Shown here: positions 9,666-18,297 of the stretch, in pieces
Position numbering within the stretch: the first letter of the stretch is position 1
Layout of the letters: each line of letters begins with the position of its first letter
NCBI RefSeq assembly: GCF_019972835.1
Contig: NZ_BPPB01000001.1
Location: 124,001-188,000, forward strand
Length of the DNA stretch: 64,000 nucleotides
Origin: Lactobacillus laiwuensis
GTDB lineage: Bacteria > Bacillota > Bacilli > Lactobacillales > Lactobacillaceae
Direction: 5' to 3'
Program-made: the position numbers and the translations under genes
The notes under the pieces: model-generated
Databases searched by the model: none
What the model was told of the DNA's origin: nothing
What the model saw: only the letters and a program-made list of their open reading frames with translations

Positions 9666-10676
9666 TTGGAAAAACAAAGTGATCTCTTGCTAGATATCCA
9701 GCATTTGCATACTGCATATCGTTTAAATGGAAAGTTTTATGATGCTGCAGATGATATTAATTTAACGTTGAAGCGGAACGAAATTTTGTCCATCGTAGGT
9801 GAATCTGGTTGTGGTAAGAGTACAATTGCATCGAGTATTATCGGCTTGTACGACCATAAAAATACGAAAGTAACTGGGGATATTCTATATAATGAGTTGA
9901 ATTTAGTTGGATTAAATGAAAACTTGTTTAACAAAATACGTGGAGACAAAATTGGCATGATCTTTCAGGATCCATTGGCTAGTTTAAATCCGCTGATGCG
10001 TGTTGGCGATCAGGTAGCTGAAACGCTTTATTATCATACAGATATGAATGAAAAAGAGCGTTATAATCGTGTGATTGAATTATTCAATCAAGTAGGTATG
10101 CCAAAACCAGAAGAAACTTTTCGAATGTATCCTTTTGAGCTATCAGGGGGATTAAGACAAAGGGTCGTGATTGCTATGGCAATTGCATGTAAGCCCGAAA
10201 TTATCATTGCAGATGAGCCTACTACCGCTTTGGATGTTACTATTCAAGCTCAAATTTTGGATCTGCTTGAAGATATTCAAAAGCAATCCCAATCTGGTAT
10301 TATTTTGATTACTCACGATTTAGGGGTAGTTGCTGAAACTGCTGATCAAGTTGCAGTTATGTATGGTGGGCAGATAGTAGAAAAAGCCGATGTAAAAACT
10401 GTCTTTGAGCATCCACTGCACCCATACACTCGCTCCTTGTTAAATTCAATGCCTCAATCTGAAGATGAGGAAGAAGATTTGCACGTTATTCAAGGAACGG
10501 TTCCATCATTGCAAAATATGCCTAGAAAAGGCGACAGATTTGCTGCTAGAATTCCATGGATTCCTGCCAGTGCTCATGAAGAGAACCCAGTAATGCATGA
10601 AGTTGAGCCTGGTCACTGGGTAAGATGTACTTGCTGGAAGACGTTCCACTTTCAAGATGAAGTAGGTGGGGAGTAG
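9666..10676 (+). CDS. oppD: Oligopeptide ABC transporter ATPase OppD
   Basis: Nucleotide-binding subunit powering oligopeptide uptake through OppB-OppC. Of 336 residues, with Walker A GESGCGKST near 45, Q-loop 'MIFQDPLASLNP' near 98, signature LSGGLRQR near 158, Walker B IIIADEPT near 179 and the OppD/F-type C-terminal extension ('HPYTRSLLNSMP'). The usual Cys cluster of that extension is reduced to 'GHWVRCTCW'. The start is TTG at 9666 with GAGGGG nine bases upstream; the nearby ATG at 9659 is out of frame. First gene of oppDFBCA. Confidence 0.95.
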   Translation: MEKQSDLLLDIQHLHTAYRLNGKFYDAADDINLTLKRNEILSIVGESGCGKSTIASSIIGLYDHKNTKVTGDILYNELNLVGLNENLFNKIRGDKIGMIFQDPLASLNPLMRVGDQVAETLYYHTDMNEKERYNRVIELFNQVGMPKPEETFRMYPFELSGGLRQRVVIAMAIACKPEIIIADEPTTALDVTIQAQILDLLEDIQKQSQSGIILITHDLGVVAETADQVAVMYGGQIVEKADVKTVFEHPLHPYTRSLLNSMPQSEDEEEDLHVIQGTVPSLQNMPRKGDRFAARIPWIPASAHEENPVMHEVEPGHWVRCTCWKTFHFQDEVGGE

Positions 10677-10679
10677 TTT

Positions 10680-11657
10680 ATGGCTAAAGAAATCATACAA
10701 GTAAAAAACTTAAAAGTTCATTATCCCATACGAACAGGTTTTTGGAACCGGATTACTGACTATGTCAGAGCAGTTGACGATATTAGTATTACTATTAATG
10801 AAGGTGAAACCTATGGTTTAATTGGTGAATCTGGATCAGGCAAGTCAACTACTGGTAAGGCCATTGTTGGTGTTGAGCCTGTGACTAGTGGCAGCATTAT
10901 TTATAAGGGTGTAGATATTACTAAGGCCAAAAATAGGCATAAACTCAACTACAATAAAGACGTTCAAATGATTTTTCAAGATTCAATGTCGAGTTTAAAT
11001 CCGAGAAAAAGAATTGAAGATATTATTGCTGAACCAATTCGAAATTTTGAAAATTTAACTACAGATCAAGAACGTGATCGAGTTCAAGAGCTGCTGGATA
11101 TTGTTGGTATGCCTAGCGATTCAATTTACAAATACCCTCATGAATTTTCTGGGGGACAGAGACAAAGAATTGGCGTAGCTCGTGCGGTTGCAACTAATCC
11201 TCGTTTAATTGTTGCTGATGAGCCTACTAGTGCTTTGGATTTGTCTGTGCAGGCACAAGTTTTAAACTTTATGAAGCATATTCAGCAACAATATAATATT
11301 GCCTATCTTTTCATTTCTCACGACCTTGGTGTGGTAAAACATATGTCGGAAAATCTTGCGATTATGCACCGTGGTCGCTTGGTTGAGATTGGTTCAAGGG
11401 AAGACATTTACAAGCATCCAATGCATATTTATACTAAAAGGCTGCTTTCCGCAATACCACAAGTTGATGTTGAACATCGCGATGAGCATAAGAAACACCG
11501 TCAAGAAGTTGAACAAGAGTTTCAAAATGATCAAGGCAAGTGGTATGACAAAGATGGTCGTGTGTTCCCATTGCAACAAGTTTCTGGCAAACATTTAGTG
11601 GCTTTACCGAAAAATGAATTAAATGAAGAAAAGAAAAATGAAAAGGAGGGGGCATAA
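10680..11657 (+). CDS. oppF: Oligopeptide ABC transporter ATPase OppF
   Basis: Second ATPase of the Opp importer, 325 residues. Walker A GESGSGKST near 55, 'MIFQDSMSSLNPRKRI' near 97, signature FSGGQRQRIG near 157 and Walker B LIVADEPTSALD near 179. The C-terminus is lysine/glutamate-rich and longer than in some homologues. The start ATG lies three bases after the oppD stop with GTGGGGAG upstream. It forms a heterodimeric motor with OppD; the oppB start is two bases beyond its stop. Confidence 0.95.
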   Translation: MAKEIIQVKNLKVHYPIRTGFWNRITDYVRAVDDISITINEGETYGLIGESGSGKSTTGKAIVGVEPVTSGSIIYKGVDITKAKNRHKLNYNKDVQMIFQDSMSSLNPRKRIEDIIAEPIRNFENLTTDQERDRVQELLDIVGMPSDSIYKYPHEFSGGQRQRIGVARAVATNPRLIVADEPTSALDLSVQAQVLNFMKHIQQQYNIAYLFISHDLGVVKHMSENLAIMHRGRLVEIGSREDIYKHPMHIYTKRLLSAIPQVDVEHRDEHKKHRQEVEQEFQNDQGKWYDKDGRVFPLQQVSGKHLVALPKNELNEEKKNEKEGA

Positions 11658-11659
11658 CC

Positions 11660-12619
11660 ATGTGGAAAACGGTCTTAAGACGAATTTTAATTATGATCCC
11701 GCAATTGATTATTTTAAGTATTTTGGTCTTTTTCTTAGCTAAAATGATGCCAGGTGATCCATTTTCAGGTCAAATTAACCCAAATACTGATCCTAAACAA
11801 ATTGAGGCGTTAAAAAGAGCAGCTGGATTATATGACCCTGTACCTGTGCAGTATGCGCGTTGGGTTGGCAATCTTTTCAAAGGAGACTTGGGTACAAGCT
11901 ATATTCAGCATGTACCTGTTACTTCATTAATTGCAGATCGGGCTGTGAATACTTTTTGGTTATCTTTATTTTCTACTATAATCAGTTATTCTATTGCCAT
12001 CCCTATGGGTATTAGTGCTGGTCGTCACCAAGATGAGTGGCAAGATCAAGCTGTTCAAATTTTTAATTATATTACCTTGGCTGTTCCTCCTTTTGTTTTC
12101 TATATACTAGGAATATGGTTATTTGGTTTTACTTTGGGCTGGTTCCCAATCTCAGGTTCAATTTCACCAAATGCATCCGGTTTTTGGGGTACTTTGGGTA
12201 GTGAAATTTATCATATTATTTTACCAGGTACACTAGTTGCACTAATTACTACAACATCTGTCGTGCAATATTTAAGGACGGGAATTGTAGATAACAAAGT
12301 TGAGGATTATGTTCGTACAGCACATAGTAAGGGCGTGCCAGAAAAAGTTGTTTTCAATAAACATATTTTACGTAACTCCCTTTTGCCAATTGCTTCTTCT
12401 TTTGGTACTGTGATAACTGGACTTCTTAGTGGATCTATGATCGTAGAATCGGTTTTCAGTTATCCTGGCATGGGTAAACTGTTCCTGGATTCAATTGGTC
12501 AACGTGATTACACCACTTTAACAGCTTTAATATTGATATTTGGCTTTTTAACGTTGCTTGGTAATTTATTGTCTGATATTATCATGAGCATCGTTGATCC
12601 AAGGATTAGAATAAAGTAA
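11660..12619 (+). CDS. oppB: Oligopeptide ABC transporter permease OppB
   Basis: Integral membrane permease of 319 residues with about six transmembrane helices. The first is 'MIPQLIILSILVFFLAKM' near 11, followed by the family segment 'PGDPF'. The cytoplasmic EAA loop that docks on the ATPases is near 220-240 ('RTAHSKGVPEKVVFNKHIL'). AAGGAGGGGG precedes the ATG. It pairs with OppC to form the peptide channel. Confidence 0.95.
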   Translation: MWKTVLRRILIMIPQLIILSILVFFLAKMMPGDPFSGQINPNTDPKQIEALKRAAGLYDPVPVQYARWVGNLFKGDLGTSYIQHVPVTSLIADRAVNTFWLSLFSTIISYSIAIPMGISAGRHQDEWQDQAVQIFNYITLAVPPFVFYILGIWLFGFTLGWFPISGSISPNASGFWGTLGSEIYHIILPGTLVALITTTSVVQYLRTGIVDNKVEDYVRTAHSKGVPEKVVFNKHILRNSLLPIASSFGTVITGLLSGSMIVESVFSYPGMGKLFLDSIGQRDYTTLTALILIFGFLTLLGNLLSDIIMSIVDPRIRIK

Positions 12620-12632
12620 AGAGGAGAAACAT

Positions 12633-13553
12633 ATGACTGAGAATAAAAAAAGTACTTTAACTAAAAAAGTTAAAAAAGAGAAAGTTTCTTCTCCAACTTC
12701 AGGGTTCAGAGTGATTGTAAGAGAAGTTGTGAAGGATAAAATTGCGTTAACAGCTTTTATATTAATTGTTCTAATCTTATTATTGACTTTCGGCGGATCA
12801 CTGTTTTTAAATGCCGATAAAGTTTCTGAAACAAATATAATTGATGCTTATTACAGTTGGGGAACAGCCGGTCATTTCCTTGGAACTGATGATGGTGGTC
12901 GTGATATAGTTAATCTTCTTATTATGGGTAGTCGCAATTCTATTCTCATTGGTTTAGGAGTTACTGTAATATGTGAATCAGTCGGACTTCTGGTCGGATT
13001 AATTTCAGGATATTACGGTGGTTATATTGATGCTATCATAATGAGAATAGTTGACTTTATTCAAGTTTTACCTGCAATGCCTATTGAAATAGTTTTAGTT
13101 AGTGTTATACCTCACTATACCCCAGTGAATTTAGTGCTAATAATTTCATTTTTTGGCTGGACAAGTACAGCAAGGTATTTCAGAGCATTTGTATTGTCTC
13201 AAAGAGAGCGTGATTATGTATTAGCGTCAAAAACGTCAGGTTCGTCAGATTTAAAAATCATGTTTCGAGAAGTTTTGCCTAACATTACTTCCATGGTAAT
13301 TATTGATGTAGTTCTAATGATTGCAGGTAATATCGGAATCGAAACTACGCTAGAGTACATTGGCTACGGATTGCCGCCGACTATTCCTTCTCTTGGTACT
13401 TTAATTGGATTTGCAAATGATCCAGTTAATGTTGTTAGTCGACCTTGGCTTTGGCTTCCTGCCACAATTTTATTATTAGTGATTTCTCTAAGTATTAATT
13501 ATGTCGGAAGGGCATTATCACGTGCTGGTGATGCAAGACAAAGAGAAAATTGA
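12633..13553 (+). CDS. oppC: Oligopeptide ABC transporter permease OppC
   Basis: Second permease, 306 residues. A basic cytoplasmic N-terminus is followed by a membrane helix ('IALTAFILIVLILLLTFGG') and the OppC motif 'HFLGTDDGGRDIV' near 87. The EAA loop is near 195-215 ('YVLASKTSGSSDLKIMFREV'), with about five or six helices in all. The start ATG follows AGAGGAGA. It ends the oppDFBC transcript; a strong terminator lies 35 bases downstream, so the oppA genes are probably expressed separately. Confidence 0.95.
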   Translation: MTENKKSTLTKKVKKEKVSSPTSGFRVIVREVVKDKIALTAFILIVLILLLTFGGSLFLNADKVSETNIIDAYYSWGTAGHFLGTDDGGRDIVNLLIMGSRNSILIGLGVTVICESVGLLVGLISGYYGGYIDAIIMRIVDFIQVLPAMPIEIVLVSVIPHYTPVNLVLIISFFGWTSTARYFRAFVLSQRERDYVLASKTSGSSDLKIMFREVLPNITSMVIIDVVLMIAGNIGIETTLEYIGYGLPPTIPSLGTLIGFANDPVNVVSRPWLWLPATILLLVISLSINYVGRALSRAGDARQREN

Positions 13554-13587
13554 TAAACTTTTTAAAGTAAAACTAAAATTGTAAGAC

Positions 13588-13622
13588 CCTGAAATGAAAT
13601 CTTTCATTTCAGGTTTTTTTTC
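13588..13622 (+). terminator. Intrinsic terminator of oppDFBC
   Basis: CCTGAAATGAAA and TTTCATTTCAGG form a perfect 12-bp stem with a 2-base apex, followed by eight T residues. Confidence 0.95.
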
Positions 13623-13763
13623 CACTTTTATATGCTATTACAATTTACATAAAGGAATATAACTGCTTTCAAAGTTTTTGTTGACTTTATATGGACTAAA
13701 ATTTTGATTAAATAATCCTATTCATATATATGAAAAGAATTAGTTTTAAATTAATTTTATCTA

Positions 13764-13791
13764 TTGATTTTTTAATTTAATATGGTAGTAT
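13764..13791 (+). promoter_or_regulatory. Probable promoter of oppA1
   Basis: TTGATT, 16-base spacer, TAGTAT, about 60 bases upstream of the oppA1 start. The flanking region is very AT-rich, so alternatives exist. Confidence 0.5.
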
Positions 13792-13852
13792 TAAATTATT
13801 AACTTGTTCTGAGAAAAGCCATTAAGTTGCTATGATAAAGGAGTTAAAGGCT

Positions 13853-15616
13853 ATGAAAAGTAAGAAATTATTAGGCTCTGTGGGAGTCATAACTGCTGCT
13901 GCGTTATCGTTAGTTGCATGTGGTAAAAGTGCAGATAACGGTAACACAAATGAAGCTAAAAAAGCAAGTAAGTTTCCAATTGAAGTACCTAAAAAGGAAG
14001 CTAAACAAGGTGGAACTGTTAAATACGCTATTGAAAATGATTCTCCATTTACAGGAATTTTCTCTGAAGAGTTGTCCACAACTCAAATTGATGCTGACGT
14101 TGCTGCTCCAGGTGCCGAATCATTATTTGATGTAAATGATACTTATCAGATTAATGATAAGGGTCCTGCCACAATGAAAATTAATAAAAAGGACAAGACA
14201 GTGACTGTTACCATTAAAAAGGGTGTTAAATGGTCAGATGGTAAGCAGGTAACTGCTAAAGATTATGAGTATGCATATGAAATTATTGCTAACAAGGCTA
14301 CTGAATCCCAAAGATATACGAGCCAACTTGCATTTTTAAAGGGACTTGAAGAGTACCATGAAGGAAAATCTAAAACAATTTCTGGGTTTGAAATGCCTGA
14401 CGGTGAGAATGGCAGAACGGCCGTTTTACACTTTAAGGAATTAAAGCCAGGAATGTATAACAGTGGTAACGGCTATGTTTGGGAAGCAGTAGCTCCTTAC
14501 CACTATTTAAAGGATGTTCCTTTCAGCAAATTAAATTCATCTGATAAAATCAGAAAGAAGCCTCTTTATTTTGGTCCTTATCAAGTTTCTAAGGTTGTAA
14601 GAGGTCAGTCAGTAACTTGGGTTCCTAATAAGTACTACTGGCGTGGCAAACCAAAATTAGATAAAGTAGTTTCACAAGTTGTTTCTTCGAACTCGACTTC
14701 TCAAGCAATCAAGAGTCATAAGTTTGATATAGCTGATGTTATTAACACCCAGTGGAAACAAGTTAAAGACACTAAAGGTGTAAATTTTGTTGCTAAAATT
14801 CCACTACGATATAGCTACCTTGGCTTTAAGGTTGGTAAATGGGATGCAAAACACAGCAAGAATGTCATGAATAAAAACGCTAAGATGAATAACAAGTCAC
14901 TTAGACAAGCTATTGGATATGCCATGAACATTTCTTCTGTATATAAGAAATATACTAATGGCTTGACTTTCCACGTAACGACATTAATTCCACCTCAATT
15001 TGGTGACTATCATAACAGTGATATAAAAGGTTATACGTACAATCTAAAGAAAGCAAATCAATTGTTAGATAAAGCTGGTTATAAGAAGAAAGGAAAATGG
15101 CGTGTACAACCTAATGGTAAGCCCCTTAAAATTCATCTTTTGGCTGCGGGAGGCGATGCTACTAGAGGACCAATTATTCAAAACTACATCCAACAGTGGC
15201 ATAAAGTTGGTTTGAATGTTTCATTAGTTGGTGGTCGTTTGGCAGAAGCTAACTCTTTCTTTGATAAGATTAAAAGCGACGATCCTTCTGTCGACATGTT
15301 TATGGCTGGCTGGAGTATGTCATCAGAACCATCTCCTGCTGACATGTTTGCTGAAGGTTCACCATTCAACTATCAACGTTTTGTGACTCCAGAACAAACC
15401 AAATTATTGAATTCACTTGACTCTCAAAAGGCTTTCAATCATAAGTATCGTGTAGAGAAATTCCATGAATGGCAAAAATATATGTTTGATCAAGCATTCA
15501 TTATTCCTACTAAGAATAGTTATGCTATCACAGCAGTTAATAACAAGTTAACTGGATACAGTCTTAAACCTACTCATGGTAATTCTCTTTGGTATGAAGT
15601 TGGCTACAAAAAATAG
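13853..15616 (+). CDS. oppA: Oligopeptide-binding lipoprotein OppA, copy 1
   Basis: Extracytoplasmic solute-binding protein (SBP family 5) that delivers peptides to OppBC. The ATG at 13853 is preferred because AAGGAG sits ten bases upstream, inside the longer frame starting at 13832. It yields a lipoprotein signal with lipobox LVAC (Cys about residue 23). The body has the family blocks 'KGVKWSDGKQVTAKDYEYAYEII' (here split into shorter pieces), 'YFGPYQVSKVVRGQSVTWVPN' and 'QAIGYAMN'. At 587 residues it is typical. First of three tandem paralogues; the three differ mostly in surface segments, which suggests different peptide preferences (inference). Confidence 0.95.
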   Translation: MKSKKLLGSVGVITAAALSLVACGKSADNGNTNEAKKASKFPIEVPKKEAKQGGTVKYAIENDSPFTGIFSEELSTTQIDADVAAPGAESLFDVNDTYQINDKGPATMKINKKDKTVTVTIKKGVKWSDGKQVTAKDYEYAYEIIANKATESQRYTSQLAFLKGLEEYHEGKSKTISGFEMPDGENGRTAVLHFKELKPGMYNSGNGYVWEAVAPYHYLKDVPFSKLNSSDKIRKKPLYFGPYQVSKVVRGQSVTWVPNKYYWRGKPKLDKVVSQVVSSNSTSQAIKSHKFDIADVINTQWKQVKDTKGVNFVAKIPLRYSYLGFKVGKWDAKHSKNVMNKNAKMNNKSLRQAIGYAMNISSVYKKYTNGLTFHVTTLIPPQFGDYHNSDIKGYTYNLKKANQLLDKAGYKKKGKWRVQPNGKPLKIHLLAAGGDATRGPIIQNYIQQWHKVGLNVSLVGGRLAEANSFFDKIKSDDPSVDMFMAGWSMSSEPSPADMFAEGSPFNYQRFVTPEQTKLLNSLDSQKAFNHKYRVEKFHEWQKYMFDQAFIIPTKNSYAITAVNNKLTGYSLKPTHGNSLWYEVGYKK

Positions 15617-15638
15617 TTAATATTTAATTAGAAAAAAA

Positions 15639-15673
15639 ACTAATTGCGAAAATAATGCAATTAGTTTTTTGTT
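15639..15673 (+). terminator. Intrinsic terminator of oppA1
   Basis: AACTAATTGC / GCAATTAGTT stem with a short A-rich loop and T-run, 23 bases after the oppA1 stop. Confidence 0.9.
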
Positions 15674-15870
15674 TTGATTTTTAGTTAAATTTGATTGTAA
15701 TAGTACTAAAATACTCTTTTGATAAAATTATTTATCTTTTCAAATATTATATGTTTATATAGTATTAGAGACAATTTTAGCCTTGCAATTTTAATGATAA
15801 ATGCTAATATTTATCTGTTAACTTGATTCCAAAATACTATTAACTTTGTATTATGAAGGAGACATGTATT

Positions 15871-17640
15871 ATGAGAACAAGAAAAATTTGGGCTTCAGTT
15901 GGTATTGTATCAACAGCTGCATTAGCTTTAGCAGCTTGTGGAAAGAACAACACTACTAGTAATGAAGGGGCTAAAACTGCCAGCAAGTTTCCAGTTCAAA
16001 CCCCAGTTAAGACTGCTAAAAAGGGTGGAACAATTAAAGTTGCAGAAGTAACTAATACACCATTTACTGGAGTCTTCAATGAAGAATTGCAAATGGATCA
16101 ACCAAGCGCAGATGTTTCAAGTCCAGGTCAGGAATCATTGTTTGACACCGATAACCACTATAAAATAAACGATAAAGGTCCTGCTACTCTCAAACTTGAT
16201 CGCAAAGCAAATACTGCTACTATTACTGTTAAAAAAGGTGTTAAATGGTCAGACGGTAAACAAGTTACTGCAAAAGATGTTGAGTTTGCATATGAAATTA
16301 TTGCTAATAAAGCAACAGATTCCCAAAGATATGCAAGCCAGTTCAATATTATTAATGGTATGAAAGAGTATCATGAAGGTAAAGCAAAAATCATTTCGGG
16401 AATTGAAATGCCTGATGGTCCAGATGGACGAGTCGTAGTTTTACATTGCAAAGAACTTAAGCCTGGTATGTATTATAGTGGTAATGGCTACATTTGGGAA
16501 TCAGCTGCTCCCTACCACTATTTAAAAGATATTCCTTTTGCAAAATTAGAATCATCTGATAAATTGAGAAAAAAGCCGTTGTTCTTTGGTCCTTATAAAC
16601 TCGAAAAAATTGTTCGTGGTCAATCAGTTACTTGGGTACCGAATAAGTATTATTGGCGCGGTCAACCTAAATTAGACAAAATAGTTTACCAGGTGGTTTC
16701 ACCAAATTCCGCTTCGCAAGCAATTAAGAATCATAAATTTGATATCACCAGAGTTACTAATAGTCAATGGAAAGAAGTTAAGGATACTAAAGATGTGACA
16801 TTTGTCGCTAAGATTCCTTTATATTATAGTTATTTGGCATTTAAAGTTGGTAAGTGGGACAATAAAAAATCAAAGAATGTAATGAATCCTCATGCCAAAA
16901 TGAATAATAAATCATTACGTCAAGCTATGGCTTATGCAATGAATACTGATGCTGTGTACAAGCATTATACAGACGGCTTAAGTTTCCAGATTCCGACTTT
17001 GATTCCAGCACAATTTGGTGACTATTTTAATAAAAACATTAAAGGGTATACTTACAACCTTAAGAAAGCAAATCAAATTCTAGATAAAGCTGGTTATAAG
17101 AAGAAAGGAAAATGGCGTGTACAACCTAATGGTAAACCGTTAACTATTCACTTCATGGCAATGTCTGGTACTTCTATTCAACAACCAATAATGCAAAATT
17201 ATATTGAACAATGGAATAAGATTGGCCTGAATGTTAAATTAGTTGGTGGAAGACTGACTGAATTTAATTCATTTTATGATAAAGTGCAACACGATTCACC
17301 GGATGTTGATATGTTCATGGCAGCTTGGGGTCTTTCAACAGAGCCTTCCCAGGAACAAATGTACGGTGAAGGTACAATGTCCAATTATTCCCGTTTTGTA
17401 ACACCTGAAAACACGAAGTTAATCAAGGAAATGGACTCTCAAAAGGCATTTAACCATGAATACCGTGTCAACAAATTCCACGAATGGCAAAAATATATGT
17501 TTGATCAAGCTTTTGTTGTTCCTGTATTTAACGCATACCAAATTGATGCAGTCAACAGTAAGCTTACTGGCTATTCACAAAATGCATCACAGCAAAACAA
17601 CGGACACCCACTTTGGTATAAAGTTGCTTACACTAAATAA
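15871..17640 (+). CDS. oppA: Oligopeptide-binding lipoprotein OppA, copy 2
   Basis: Paralogue of copy 1, 589 residues. The ATG at 15871 is chosen over 15853 because the AAGGAG lies between them; it gives a signal peptide ending in lipobox LAAC. Shared SBP family 5 blocks run through the whole length. One 55-base tract (17081-17135) is identical in DNA to copy 1 (15066-15120), while flanking DNA has diverged. It is preceded by a 254-base AT-rich gap after the copy 1 terminator, so it probably has its own promoter. It supplies peptides to the OppBCDF core encoded upstream. Confidence 0.95.
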   Translation: MRTRKIWASVGIVSTAALALAACGKNNTTSNEGAKTASKFPVQTPVKTAKKGGTIKVAEVTNTPFTGVFNEELQMDQPSADVSSPGQESLFDTDNHYKINDKGPATLKLDRKANTATITVKKGVKWSDGKQVTAKDVEFAYEIIANKATDSQRYASQFNIINGMKEYHEGKAKIISGIEMPDGPDGRVVVLHCKELKPGMYYSGNGYIWESAAPYHYLKDIPFAKLESSDKLRKKPLFFGPYKLEKIVRGQSVTWVPNKYYWRGQPKLDKIVYQVVSPNSASQAIKNHKFDITRVTNSQWKEVKDTKDVTFVAKIPLYYSYLAFKVGKWDNKKSKNVMNPHAKMNNKSLRQAMAYAMNTDAVYKHYTDGLSFQIPTLIPAQFGDYFNKNIKGYTYNLKKANQILDKAGYKKKGKWRVQPNGKPLTIHFMAMSGTSIQQPIMQNYIEQWNKIGLNVKLVGGRLTEFNSFYDKVQHDSPDVDMFMAAWGLSTEPSQEQMYGEGTMSNYSRFVTPENTKLIKEMDSQKAFNHEYRVNKFHEWQKYMFDQAFVVPVFNAYQIDAVNSKLTGYSQNASQQNNGHPLWYKVAYTK

Positions 17641-17712
17641 AAGATATTTACCAAAGTAGATTAGAAAACTGGCTTTTTGGTCAAATTCTGTTAACAAAGA
17701 TTAAATGAGGAG

Positions 17713-17750
17713 AATCAAGCAGCAAATAAACTGCTTGGTTCTTTTTCTTT
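17713..17750 (+). terminator. Intrinsic terminator after oppA2
   Basis: AATCAAGCAG / CTGCTTGGTT (10 bp with one G-U) and a long T-rich tail. It overlaps the stop end of the minus-strand transposase remnant. Confidence 0.85.
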
Positions 17751-18045
17751 TACCTTGTTTTCTGCCAATCTAATCCTGGATAGCAGATTGGAAAAATTGG
17801 CGTAGCCAAAAGCTGTACACTCAATTTGTTTGACTTTGCGATTAAAGCCTTCTAAGCAACTGCTGGAATAATTCGATGTTATCCTGTTAGTTACTGCTCT
17901 TAGATTATGCTTAAAAGTGAGCAGTGTTTGGAACATTTGCCAGCAAATATCTTCTTTAGCATGAATGACTTTTTTGACTGCAGATCTTTGGTAGCTAAAG
18001 CTTCATAAAACATCTGAAGCATGTTGTAGACATTGGTGATCTACG
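17715..18045 (-). pseudogene. ISL3-family transposase remnant (C-terminal end)
   Basis: The minus strand encodes the end of an ISL3-type DDE transposase. The motif 'SSSCLEGFNRKVKQIE' followed by 'AFGYANFSNLLSRIRLAEN' matches the conserved 'SNGxxEGxNxKIKxIKRxAFGYxNFxNFRxRI' tail of that family. The frame runs from about 17990 down to the stop at 17715. A second frame upstream (about 18045-17990, 'YNMLQMFYEALATKD') appears to continue the protein, so at least one frameshift exists. The catalytic core and inverted repeats are missing. It is an old insertion wedged between oppA2 and oppA3. Confidence 0.75.
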
Positions 18046-18135
18046 CACGCATGCTATGCGATGCTCTTCTTTTTAATACAACAGAAAACTAATTAACAGC
18101 TTACACATGGATAAGTCAGGATAAATTATAGAGCT

Positions 18136-18168
18136 AATCAAGTTTCTTAAACTTGATTTTTATTTTTG
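18136..18168 (+). terminator. Terminator-like hairpin upstream of oppA3
   Basis: AATCAAGTTT / AAACTTGATT perfect 10-bp stem, 3-base loop and T-rich tail. No plus-strand gene ends just before it; it may once have belonged to the eroded IS element or to an older oppA junction. Confidence 0.75.
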
Positions 18169-18297
18169 CTAATAAAATAATGGTATTTTGTATAAAATTT
18201 TAATTAATAATTAATAAATCCTTTGTTTTTGTACTCTTTTTTGTTATTATTTGATTTAGGTTTTAAATCGTGTTTGTACTTTTGTAAGGAGAGAAGA

